DNA of 64,000 bases from an uncultured Vampirovibrio sp. (GTDB lineage Bacteria > Cyanobacteriota > Vampirovibrionia > Gastranaerophilales > Gastranaerophilaceae): contig CAJTPW010000001.1 in the NCBI GenBank assembly GCA_910578465.1, forward strand, positions 623,851 to 687,850, in the 5' to 3' direction. The translations under genes and the position numbers were made by a program. This document shows positions 36,436-44,693 of the stretch, one piece after another (position 1 is the stretch's first letter; each line of letters opens with the position of its first letter). The notes under the pieces are model-generated. The model did no database searches. It saw only the letters and a list, made by a program, of their open reading frames with translations, and was not told the origin of the DNA.

Positions 36436-36507
36436 AATATGCTGGTGTGGTCGAGTATTGCGTAAGCAATGCGCTTACGATATGGCAACCAATTTCGCCG
36501 GCATATA
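36436..36507. repeat. tRNA-Leu-derived inverted and direct fragments
   Basis: Bases 36436-36452 are a degenerate direct copy of the start of the tRNA-Leu at 36526, including its upstream CAATATGC. Bases 36488-36507 are an inverted copy of the same tRNA 5' part, minus five bases. GCTGGTG (36441-36447) pairs fully with CGCCGGC (36496-36502), G-U pairs included. A 7-bp hairpin CGTAAGC/GCTTACG (36461-36479) lies between. No anticodon or T-arm is present, so this is not a working tRNA. The 36369-36693 gap otherwise holds only tRNA-Leu. Confidence 0.65.
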
Positions 36508-36525
36508 ACATATTTGATTCAATAT

Positions 36526-36611
36526 GCCGATGTGGCGAAATTGGTAGACGCATCAGACTCAAAATCTGACGTAGCTCACCCTACGTGCCGGTTCGAGTCC
36601 GGCCATCGGCA
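36526..36611 (+). tRNA. tRNA-Leu (anticodon CAA)
   Basis: A class II tRNA of 86 nt. The acceptor stem pairs GCCGATG with CATCGGC and the discriminator is A. The anticodon loop is CTCAAAA, giving CAA. A long variable arm (CGTAGCTCACCCTACG) and a GGTTCGAGTCC T-arm are present. CCA is not encoded. Confidence 0.95.
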
Positions 36612-36693
36612 TATTTTTATTTTTTCATGTGCCAGATTATCTCTTGTTAAATACAATGCTTGACTGCCTTTTGCCTCACAGGATGCAACACTA

Positions 36694-38016
36694 TTACTTA
36701 TCATTTTTTACAAGGCAAAGCGAAACAAATAGCCCTATTCCCATAAGAGCAGGGTAATACAGCCCCTTCATTATTGAAAAAGAGCTTATTGAGACAGAAG
36801 ATGCAAGGCTTGTTGCAATTAATATTTGTGCACCGTAAGGTATCATTCCTTGTACACAGCAGGATGTCGTATCCAAAAGACTTGCAGTTCTTTTTGAATC
36901 AACACCGTATTTATTCGAAAGCTCTTTTGCTATCGGTCCTGCGGTAATGATTGCTACAGTATTATTTGCAGTAAAGAGATTTATAATGCCAACTAAAAAA
37001 GTAATTCCAAATTCGCATGATTTTTTATTTTTAATCAGGTGCTGAGTTTGTTTGATTATATAATTTATTCCGCCGTTATAGCGGACTATACAAAGGAGCC
37101 CTCCTGCAAGCATGGCAACAATTAAGGTGTTTGCCATGCTAACGGTTCCGTTTCCTATTTGACTGAATGCACCCCAAATATCAAACATGCCATAGTGAAT
37201 TCCGATAATTGTGTTTAATATTATTCCGATAAGAAGCAAAAACATAACATTTATACCTGAAACACCAAGGATAAAAAGCAAAACGTAAGGCACAATTTTA
37301 ATATAAGATTCAATACCAACGGGCATATTTAAACCGTTTGCCTGAATACTTGTAAAAGCAGGTAGCATATATAAAAGCACACATAAAAATGCAGGCAAAA
37401 TAACTATTTTTAAATTGCATAACATTTTATCCCGCATTTCGACATTTTGTGTTCTTGTTGATGCAATTGTGGTATCCGAAATCAAAGAAAGATTATCGCC
37501 AAACATGGCACCGCCTATGGTTGCACCTATAACAATTACGGGATTAAACCCTAAGCTTTGTGATAAAGCAACCGCAATAGGAATAACGGCCGCAATCGTT
37601 CCGCAGGAAGTACCTACGGCAAGAGATATTAATGCGGATACAACAAAAAGCCCCGATACCATAAACTCGGCAGGGATAAAATATCTTGCAATTTCAACTG
37701 CAGCATCTACTCCGCCAACTGCCTGTGCGGTTGCCGTAAAAGCCCCTGCAAGAATGAATACAAGGCACATAATCATTATGTCTTTATTGCCCATTCCAAG
37801 AGCAAAAATTTCAATCTTTTTATTCAATTTTTCTTTGTGGTTTAAAATAAGTGCCGTAGCAGATGAAATTATAAAAGCAACCGTCATTGGGACTTTTGAA
37901 AAATCTTGTGTAGCAATTGAAAATCCGAAATAGAAAATAACAAATACAATAAAAGGTATCAAAGCCTTAAAGCTGGATTCTCTCCAGGGTGCAGTTTCAC
38001 TATTGGCTGTGTGCAT
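36694..38016 (-). CDS. Na+/H+ antiporter (NhaC family)
   Basis: A 440-residue inner-membrane protein with about 11 hydrophobic segments. The pattern GATIGGAMFGDNLSLISDTTIAS is typical of NhaC-type antiporters, and SLAVGTSCGTIAAVIPIAVAL supports the family. It exchanges sodium for protons and so helps pH and salt balance; some members exchange other organic ions. The length is normal. It stands alone on the minus strand, divergent from the GH13-like gene. No regulator is adjacent. Confidence 0.88.
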   Translation of the reverse strand: MHTANSETAPWRESSFKALIPFIVFVIFYFGFSIATQDFSKVPMTVAFIISSATALILNHKEKLNKKIEIFALGMGNKDIMIMCLVFILAGAFTATAQAVGGVDAAVEIARYFIPAEFMVSGLFVVSALISLAVGTSCGTIAAVIPIAVALSQSLGFNPVIVIGATIGGAMFGDNLSLISDTTIASTRTQNVEMRDKMLCNLKIVILPAFLCVLLYMLPAFTSIQANGLNMPVGIESYIKIVPYVLLFILGVSGINVMFLLLIGIILNTIIGIHYGMFDIWGAFSQIGNGTVSMANTLIVAMLAGGLLCIVRYNGGINYIIKQTQHLIKNKKSCEFGITFLVGIINLFTANNTVAIITAGPIAKELSNKYGVDSKRTASLLDTTSCCVQGMIPYGAQILIATSLASSVSISSFSIMKGLYYPALMGIGLFVSLCLVKNDK

Positions 38017-38112
38017 AAAATTTCCTTAATTTTTTAACAGAAATAATTATACCCTAAATATATTGATAAATTGGTGAATTCTCGAATTTACGGACTACTC
38101 TAAAATCTTATT

Positions 38113-39441
38113 ATGATGAATGCAACAGATAAATTACTTACGGCACTTGGTTTTGATACCGAACTTTCCAAAGATATGTGGACAAAAGAGCACACATACC
38201 ATGGAATTGGAAATCACTGTTTTAAAAAATGGGTAGCCAATATTTTGCCGTCAGAACTTTTAAAAAGAAGTATAAAAGACGCCGTAAATTCCATCGTAAC
38301 CCTTTGCGAATGTCACACATTTTACAATAAATTCCCCGACCCTGTACATTCCCCCGATTATGGAGATACCTGGGGCAGAAGTGCAAATTATATCGAAATA
38401 AACAACAGAGCGATTGCAGAGATGTACGGAGACCAATGTAAAAACGGAATACTCTCATCAATTAAGCTTTTGCCTGCAATTCCGCCTTCAGCAAAAAGCT
38501 GGGCAAACTGTGTAATTTTATCCCAGATTTTCCCGAATATTTTTGGGGACGGATATAACAAAGGACCGTTTGAAGAAAATTCAATTTACGGTATAAAGCT
38601 AGGTGGAAAATATAGTAAAAACATTATCTGCAAGGATATCGAAGATAAAATTTCTCCCGAAGAGCAATTTAAAGCCTTTAACGATCTTGCACATTTTAGA
38701 GGAATAAAAACAGGATTTAGAGTTGCAATTTCAGAAGGACAAATGAAAGTTGCAACAGGTGAAGACACGGATATTCCATTTAACTGGGATAATTACGAAC
38801 ATCAGGAACTATTTATAAATGAATGCGTAAAGCTGATGAAACTTGGTTTTGAAGCAATGTTTATAGATTCCGCGAAGCATATCGGAGGTTTTGAATGTGA
38901 ACACTATACAGGTGTCGGCAGACTTCCGAATTACGAACAAATGCAATATATTTTAAATGAAATAAGAGTGCGTTCGGGTTCTTTTACGTTAAGCTTCGTC
39001 GGCGAAAAAAGCACGGGCGATTTTGAAAGATATAAAAATCTTGGTCTGACATCAGGCACCGCCTTTGTGGACCCCAATGATTTTAATTCCGTTAAACATT
39101 GGTCTGAACAGTTAAAATATAATCGCGAATATGCTCCGGGCGTTGAAGTTTCAAACGATAACGATCCGGGCGGTGCTACCTACGAAGAAAGACTCAACAG
39201 AATTCGAACATCGCTTTTTGCAAATGAATTTCCTTCGGATAAGTTACCAAGTTTTATGCAAATGCATGATATCTTTCCCCTGCGCTATGACACCAATACA
39301 CATCATTTGATGATGACAAATCCATCATATTCAACAGACGGGACGCCAAACAGTCATTTTGAAAATCTTTTTACAAAGGATGACGGAAGACAATACAACC
39401 ATGCCGTGGGAGAAATTTTTGCCCATGCGCTTTGCCACTAG
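38113..39441 (+). CDS. GH13-like (alpha-amylase superfamily) TIM-barrel protein
   Basis: A 442-residue protein with several motifs placed as in GH13 enzymes. GFRVAISEG corresponds to the strand-3 region. MFIDSAKHIGG matches the strand-4 segment that holds the nucleophile Asp. SFVGEKST could provide the strand-5 acid Glu. MQMHDIFPLRYD fits the strand-7 H-D segment. Overall similarity to any known subfamily is weak. There is no signal peptide, so it is probably cytosolic. A -10-like TAAAAT (38101-38106) ends 6 bp before the ATG and no Shine-Dalgarno is seen, so the message may be leaderless. Substrate unknown. Confidence 0.5.
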   Translation: MMNATDKLLTALGFDTELSKDMWTKEHTYHGIGNHCFKKWVANILPSELLKRSIKDAVNSIVTLCECHTFYNKFPDPVHSPDYGDTWGRSANYIEINNRAIAEMYGDQCKNGILSSIKLLPAIPPSAKSWANCVILSQIFPNIFGDGYNKGPFEENSIYGIKLGGKYSKNIICKDIEDKISPEEQFKAFNDLAHFRGIKTGFRVAISEGQMKVATGEDTDIPFNWDNYEHQELFINECVKLMKLGFEAMFIDSAKHIGGFECEHYTGVGRLPNYEQMQYILNEIRVRSGSFTLSFVGEKSTGDFERYKNLGLTSGTAFVDPNDFNSVKHWSEQLKYNREYAPGVEVSNDNDPGGATYEERLNRIRTSLFANEFPSDKLPSFMQMHDIFPLRYDTNTHHLMMTNPSYSTDGTPNSHFENLFTKDDGRQYNHAVGEIFAHALCH

Positions 39442-39462
39442 TTATATGCATTTAAAATTTAA

Positions 39463-40410
39463 CTATAGTGCGTCTTCGTTATCAGGATTTTCTTCAAGCA
39501 GCCTTATTGTGCTTAATTTATCAAGTACGAGAAAATTGAACAGCTTAGCGTCCATATCATCATGTCTTGTAAGTTTTTCGGATGCAAAATCAGGTTTTGT
39601 AAAATTATAATCGGGCAAATATCCTATACTTGAATATTTATCCGTAATCCCGGGGGTTACCAAATATTTTTTAATATATCCTTCAACAAGATCAGTTCCG
39701 TTTTTTATTTCTCTAAGATCCCTGTTAAGGCTTCTGAATTTAACATTTTCTTGCGTCAATCCGTATCTTGTTCTCATCATTTCTTCAAAGTTTTCAAAAC
39801 GGCCGTCTCCATTTGTATAATCATAGAAGAGATAAGTTTTTGATGAATTTTTTACATTATTTGCATCTAATCCTTGCGATTTTAAGAAATCTCCATAAAG
39901 TCTATAATCTTGTTCTTTTAAGACTTTGCCCCATTTTTTTCTTTTTGAAACAGGAAGATACTTGGTTTCAACACCCAGAAATTCAAACGCCTTACCAATA
40001 AGCGAAGGTTTGGTGCCTACAGAAACAAAAACGTAGTTATCTTTACCGTATGTCCTATCAAGAATTTTTTTAAATTTAACGGCAATATGCGTGCTTCTGT
40101 TGGCAATATCAAATGTAACAGAATCGGCTAAAGCTTTAACCTGTGATTTAATGATTTCGTTTGAAAACTCATCATAATCGCTCACGGTAAACTTTGTTTT
40201 TTGAGCTTGAAAACTTTCTAAAGAACCAGGAACCGGAAGGGTTTTGACTTGATTGCCTTTTATTTCATCAGGTTTCTTAGAGGGCTCAAAAGTGTCAGAT
40301 ATACTGCTTCCTCTAAAGTTTAAATTATTGTTTAATTTTATTGGATTTAACCCAAAATTGAAATTATATCTTGAAGAAACCTGTGCAATAGGATTAAAAT
40401 TTATTCTCAT
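39463..40410 (-). CDS. tagged paralogue A (NFRG motif), phosphoribosyltransferase-like body
   Basis: A 315-residue protein, the downstream member of a tandem pair. It begins MRI and has LNFRG at 30-34. The body shares many blocks with the gene at 40509: YVFVSVGTKPSLIGKAFEFLGVETKYLP, YGDFLKSQG, KTYLFYDYTNGDGR, and a C-terminal KLFNFLVLDKLST. The VSxGxxPSLI block followed by the FYDYT-x-x-G-D segment resembles the P-loop and PRPP loop of phosphoribosyltransferase-like folds, but I would not call it an enzyme. No signal peptide. Confidence 0.6.
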   Translation of the reverse strand: MRINFNPIAQVSSRYNFNFGLNPIKLNNNLNFRGSSISDTFEPSKKPDEIKGNQVKTLPVPGSLESFQAQKTKFTVSDYDEFSNEIIKSQVKALADSVTFDIANRSTHIAVKFKKILDRTYGKDNYVFVSVGTKPSLIGKAFEFLGVETKYLPVSKRKKWGKVLKEQDYRLYGDFLKSQGLDANNVKNSSKTYLFYDYTNGDGRFENFEEMMRTRYGLTQENVKFRSLNRDLREIKNGTDLVEGYIKKYLVTPGITDKYSSIGYLPDYNFTKPDFASEKLTRHDDMDAKLFNFLVLDKLSTIRLLEENPDNEDAL

Positions 40411-40508
40411 ATTTATTGTCTTCCCGTGTTGTAATAAAAAACTTTTAATAATAACTATTCAAAACACGTACAAAATTTTTTTTGCTATAAGTCATTTTTT
40501 GAACAGGA

Positions 40509-41501
40509 CTACAAAGAAGAAGAGTTTAGCGGATTATTTTGTAAGATTCCCAAGGAATTCAAGTTATCCATGACAAGAAAATTAAAAATTTTGGGATCCT
40601 GTTCATCATACTTAGCAAGAGCATCGGGCTCATAGTTTGCGATATCCACTCTTGTATAAGGCAGACCTCTAATTATAGAATATTTTTCTGCAACTCCATG
40701 GTTAAAATAAGTTTCAACATATTCTTGAGCAGCATCAATATCATCAATAATGATTTTTCCCTCAAAAAGTCTCAGTATATCTTCATCAAGGCTTCTAAAT
40801 TCTATTTTATCATCAGGCAAAGCAAATTTTTCCTTCATAATGCGTTCAAACCTTTTTAAGGTATCTCCGCTGAATGTGTAATCGTAAAAAATGTACTTTT
40901 TACTCTCCGAACCGAGCTTCTCAGCCGTAATTCCCTGTCTTCGCATAAAATCACCATATTTATCAAACTTGTATTCTAAAAACGTACTGTCAATATCACT
41001 AAATTGATTATCTTTCCTTCCAAGCTTGCTCATTGGCAAATATTTGGTTTCAACCCCCATATATTCAAGCACCTTAGCAATCAAAGAGGGTGATTTTCCG
41101 ATTGAAACAAAAACATATTCGTTGTTTCCGTATTTTTCATCCAAAAACTGTTTAATACCGCGTGCAAAATTTACATTTGTACAAACAGGAAGAAGGCATT
41201 TAAGACCTATTTCTTGTTTTATTACAAACCTGTCTTCTTCACTTAAACTTAAGAAATCATCTACGCTAAATTTACTGTTTCTTTCAAGAAATTTTGTATA
41301 AGCAGGGTGTTGTTTTTGAGTTTTTCCGCTAAAAATTCTGGACAAAATACTTTGCTTTGCTACGGATACTCCATGCTTTCTTTTTTCAAAAACATCAGGA
41401 CTGTTTGCAGCTTGAATATTAGCAATACCTCTAAAGCATACTCTGTTTTTTCTGTCGGATTGTAAAATGTTATACGGGTTATTAAATGCTTGTATCTTCA
41501 T
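40509..41501 (-). CDS. tagged paralogue B (CFRG motif), phosphoribosyltransferase-like body
   Basis: A 330-residue protein, the upstream member of the pair. It begins MKIQAFNNPYN and carries VCFRG at 21-25. Blocks shared with its neighbour include YVFVSIGKSPSLIAKVLEYMG, VETKYLPMSK, KYIFYDYTFSGDTLKRFE and a C-terminal FNFLVMDNLNS. FYDYTFSGDTL is the closer of the two to the PRPP-loop pattern (acidic-x-x-S/T-G-x-T). No signal peptide or membrane segment. The sequences outside the shared blocks differ strongly, so the duplication is old. Confidence 0.6.
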   Translation of the reverse strand: MKIQAFNNPYNILQSDRKNRVCFRGIANIQAANSPDVFEKRKHGVSVAKQSILSRIFSGKTQKQHPAYTKFLERNSKFSVDDFLSLSEEDRFVIKQEIGLKCLLPVCTNVNFARGIKQFLDEKYGNNEYVFVSIGKSPSLIAKVLEYMGVETKYLPMSKLGRKDNQFSDIDSTFLEYKFDKYGDFMRRQGITAEKLGSESKKYIFYDYTFSGDTLKRFERIMKEKFALPDDKIEFRSLDEDILRLFEGKIIIDDIDAAQEYVETYFNHGVAEKYSIIRGLPYTRVDIANYEPDALAKYDEQDPKIFNFLVMDNLNSLGILQNNPLNSSSL

Positions 41502-41628
41502 GGTTTAAATACAAATAACGGTGAGTATTACCAAAAAAACATGTGCAAGAATTTTTTTGCTTTTTCAGCTTGACATAGTAAAATAGGCATAAGATGAATA
41601 ATTATTACTCTGGAGAGGGAGAACAAAT

Positions 41629-42330
41629 ATGAGTACAATACAAATTTCTCACGAAGTTGAGCAAATGTGCCCTATAGCTAGGGGTGTAAAAGGTGAACCT
41701 GCTCCAATTCCTCAAGAAGGCGATTGGACAAAGGCAAAGAAAATCGAAGATATTTCAGGCCTGACTCACGGTTGTGGCTGCTGTGCACCGCAACAAGGTA
41801 CATGTAAGCTTACATTAAATGTTAAAAACGGTATTATTCAAGAAGCTCTTGTGGAAACACTTGGCTGCTCAGGTATGACACACTCTGCTGCTATGGCAGG
41901 CGAAATTCTTCCCGGCAAAACAATTCTTGAAGCATTAAATACTGACCTTGTATGTGACGCGATAAACGTTGCTATGAGAGAATTATTCCTTCAAATCGTT
42001 TACGGCAGAACACAAACTGCTTTTTCCGAAAACGGTTTGCCTGTTGGTGCAGGTCTTGAAGACCTTGGTAAAGGCTTAAGATCTCAGGTTGGTACAATTT
42101 TTTCAACAAAACAAAAAGGACCAAGATATTTAGAAGTTGCTGAAGGATACATTTTAGAACTTGGATTGGATTCTAATAATGAAATCATAGGATATAAGTT
42201 TGTACACCTTGGCAAAATGATGGAACAAATCAAAAAAGGCGTTGATCCGAAAGAAGCTTTCGAGAAAAACATCGGAACATACGGCAGATTTGACGACGCA
42301 GTAAAAAAAGTAGACCCGCGCAAAGAATAA
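41629..42330 (+). CDS. NifU-N-like iron-sulfur scaffold protein of the GGGtGRT pair
   Basis: A 233-residue protein. It shows a NifU/IscU-like N-terminal pattern with conserved cysteines: THGCGCCAPQQGTCKLTL (about 46-63) and ETLGCSGMTHSAA (about 80-92). IscU-type scaffolds assemble and pass on Fe-S clusters. It lies 60 bp upstream of a GGGtGRT-family gene on the same strand. This pair is conserved in many anaerobes and its function is not known to me. GGAGAGGGAG gives a strong ribosome site. It is not part of an isc, suf or nif operon here. Confidence 0.82.
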   Translation: MSTIQISHEVEQMCPIARGVKGEPAPIPQEGDWTKAKKIEDISGLTHGCGCCAPQQGTCKLTLNVKNGIIQEALVETLGCSGMTHSAAMAGEILPGKTILEALNTDLVCDAINVAMRELFLQIVYGRTQTAFSENGLPVGAGLEDLGKGLRSQVGTIFSTKQKGPRYLEVAEGYILELGLDSNNEIIGYKFVHLGKMMEQIKKGVDPKEAFEKNIGTYGRFDDAVKKVDPRKE

Positions 42331-42390
42331 TTTGCCAAGAAATAAATAAATCCAAACAATTACATTGACTAAAAAATAAGGAAAAATAAT

Positions 42391-43389
42391 ATGATAAAAT
42401 TCGAAGGACAAGACAGACGTCAGGCAAAGCTTGATAAAGTTTTAGCCGAATATGGTTTTAAATCCCTTGAAGAAGTACAGGAATTATGCCTTTCTAAAGG
42501 GATTAATGTGGAAGAAATCGTAAAAGGAATTCAGCCGATTGCTTTTGAAAATGCTGTTTGGGCGTATACTTTAGGCTGTGCCATTGCAATCAAAAAAGGC
42601 TGCACATCCGCTGCTGATGCTGCTGAAGCTATCGGACTCGGTTTGCAGGCATTTGCGGTTCCAGGTTCTGTTGGCGATACAAGAAAAGTAGGTATCGGTC
42701 ATGGTAACTTGGGTGCAATGCTCTTAAGAGAAGAAACAAAATGCTTCTGCTTCTTAGCTGGTCATGAATCTTTTGCTGCTGCTGAAGGTGCAATCGGCAT
42801 TGCAAGAAACGCAAACAAAGTTAGAAAAGAACCGTTAAGAGTAATTTTGAACGGTCTTGGAAAAGATGCCGCATATATTATTTCAAGAATTAACGGTTTT
42901 ACTCACGTTGAAACTCAATATGATTACAAATCAGGTAAATTAAACGTTGTAAAAGAAACTCCTTTTTCAAACGGTGAAAAAGCTAAGGTTAAAGTTTACG
43001 GCGCTGATGATGTTTCAGAAGGCGTTGCTATTATGATTTCAGAAGGCGTTGATGTTTCAATCACCGGTAACTCAACAAACCCGACAAGATTCCAGCACCC
43101 TGTTGCAGGTACTTATAAAAAATGGTGCTATGAAAATGGTAGAAAATACTTCTCAGTAGCATCAGGCGGCGGTACAGGAAGAACGCTTCACCCTGACAAT
43201 ATGGCTGCAGGCCCTGCTTCCTACGGTATGACCGATACAATGGGAAGAATGCACGGTGATGCTCAATTTGCAGGCTCTTCTTCAGTTCCTGCTCACGTTG
43301 AAATGATGGGCGTAATCGGCATGGGTAATAACCCGATGGTTGGCGCAACCGTTGCAGTTGCTGTTGCAGTTGAAAACGCTTCAAAATAA
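42391..43389 (+). CDS. GGGtGRT-family protein
   Basis: A 332-residue protein with the family hallmark ASGGGTGRTLHPDNMAAG (about 254-271), from which the family takes its name. Other conserved blocks are VPGSVGDTRKVGIGHGNLGA and SSVPAHVEMMGVIGMGNNP. It is soluble, with no signal peptide. Its partner is the NifU-like gene just upstream, and the two are probably one operon with a strong terminator after it. It has no known reaction; the Gly-rich motif may bind a nucleotide or phosphate. AAGGA precedes the ATG. Confidence 0.85.
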   Translation: MIKFEGQDRRQAKLDKVLAEYGFKSLEEVQELCLSKGINVEEIVKGIQPIAFENAVWAYTLGCAIAIKKGCTSAADAAEAIGLGLQAFAVPGSVGDTRKVGIGHGNLGAMLLREETKCFCFLAGHESFAAAEGAIGIARNANKVRKEPLRVILNGLGKDAAYIISRINGFTHVETQYDYKSGKLNVVKETPFSNGEKAKVKVYGADDVSEGVAIMISEGVDVSITGNSTNPTRFQHPVAGTYKKWCYENGRKYFSVASGGGTGRTLHPDNMAAGPASYGMTDTMGRMHGDAQFAGSSSVPAHVEMMGVIGMGNNPMVGATVAVAVAVENASK

Positions 43390-43408
43390 GGGTTATATCA
43401 ATTTAATT

Positions 43409-43447
43409 AAAATTCCCGCTTAAAATGAATTTAAGCGGGAATTTTTA
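43409..43447 (+). terminator. terminator of the NifU-like/GGGtGRT operon
   Basis: AAATTCCCGCTTAAA and TTTAAGCGGGAATTT form a long stem around a 5-nt loop, followed by a T-run. Confidence 0.88.
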
Positions 43448-43495
43448 TACCTTTATTTAAATATATTTAAAACAGTCAGGCAGAAAATTTTAATC

Positions 43496-44590
43496 CTACT
43501 TCTTCTCGTTTATAATAAGCATACGCTTTAATTTTGTAATTCTATCATAAGATTGTTGAATTCTAATGGGCTCAATCAAGCCTTCAAGAATTGCATTTTT
43601 AATTATTTTACTTATATCATCGGCTAAATTCGGATTATTTGGTTTTCTGTTTGAAAAAAGCAAAATATCGTTACCTGCATTTATCGCTTGAATTACGGTC
43701 TCTTCAAGGTCGAATTTATGCTTAATTGCTCCCATATCAAGATCATCAGTTATAACAACGCCCTTAAAACCCATTTCCCGTCTTAAAAGCGAACCTACCG
43801 TGTCATATGAAAGGGTTGCAGGGTAAAGCGTATCAAGATTTTCATTGAAAATATGTGATACCATAACCATTTGCAAATCATTTTTAAACATTAAATCTTC
43901 ATACGGATACAGCTCGATATCTTTGTGCGTTTTGGTTGAATCAACAAAACCGAGATGTGTATCCCCTGAAACACTCCCATGTCCTGGAAAATGTTTGAGC
44001 GCAGTAATTATGTTTTTGTCATAATGGGCTTTTATAAATTCATTGGCATAGGCGGAAACTTTTGCAGAATCACCTGAATAAGCTCTTTGCTTTTTATGAA
44101 GAATGGAATTTTCATTTAAATCCAAATCAACACAAGGTGCGAAGTTTAAATTAAAAAGCATGGAATTAAGCATTTCAGCCATATTTGAGTAAGTTTCGTT
44201 CGCTTTTTTTAAATCATCAGCAGCAGCAATTTCTGAAGCAGACGGAAAATTTTTAAAACCGTTTTTATTGTTCATTCTTTGAATTTGTCCGCCTTCCATA
44301 TCTATTGCTATAAAAGGCCTGTTTTGCATTGTGCTTTTATACACGGTTTCTGTCATTTTATAGAGATTTTCAGGATTTTTTATATTGTCCTCAAAAAATA
44401 TTACACCCGAAACTTTGCCACTGTTTAAATCCTTAACAATATTTTTAAATCCGCGCGAATTTACACTGTTTCCGTTAAATCCTAATATTATCATCTGGCC
44501 TATCATTTCATCGAGCGAAACTTCGGCACCAAAGACAGTGCAGGGGGGAAAAAATATAGCACACAAAAGTAAAATTAATATTTTTTTCAT
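43496..44590 (-). CDS. GH3 beta-N-acetylhexosaminidase (NagZ-like)
   Basis: A 364-residue exported glycosidase when started at ATG 44590, which has TTAGGA 7 nt upstream; a longer frame lacks this. Residues 1-21 are a signal peptide ending VFGA. It has the GH3/NagZ signature KHFPGHGSVSGDTHLGF and the nucleophile Asp in VVITDDLDMGAI. It should remove N-acetylglucosamine from peptidoglycan fragments or other glycans. NagZ is usually cytoplasmic, so a signal peptide suggests periplasmic or secreted action. Neighbours are convergent GGGtGRT and the acidic EF-hand-like gene. Confidence 0.88.
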   Translation of the reverse strand: MKKILILLLCAIFFPPCTVFGAEVSLDEMIGQMIILGFNGNSVNSRGFKNIVKDLNSGKVSGVIFFEDNIKNPENLYKMTETVYKSTMQNRPFIAIDMEGGQIQRMNNKNGFKNFPSASEIAAADDLKKANETYSNMAEMLNSMLFNLNFAPCVDLDLNENSILHKKQRAYSGDSAKVSAYANEFIKAHYDKNIITALKHFPGHGSVSGDTHLGFVDSTKTHKDIELYPYEDLMFKNDLQMVMVSHIFNENLDTLYPATLSYDTVGSLLRREMGFKGVVITDDLDMGAIKHKFDLEETVIQAINAGNDILLFSNRKPNNPNLADDISKIIKNAILEGLIEPIRIQQSYDRITKLKRMLIINEKK

Positions 44591-44644
44591 AATAATCCTA
44601 AACCAAACTATATTATTAAGTATATCATAAAATGGATATATACT

Positions 44645-44668
44645 CAAAAACGCCCGCTGTTCGGGCGT
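44645..44668 (-). terminator. terminator of the gene at 44694
   Basis: ACGCCCG (44650-44656) pairs with CGGGCGT (44662-44668), followed on the minus strand by five T. Confidence 0.8.
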
Positions 44669-44693
44669 CTTCGAGTATATTCAGTTTCTTGCA

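Noticed and set aside
36441..36503. Second tRNA before tRNA-Leu
   Set aside because: Only the acceptor stem pairs; there is no T-arm, anticodon loop or D-arm.
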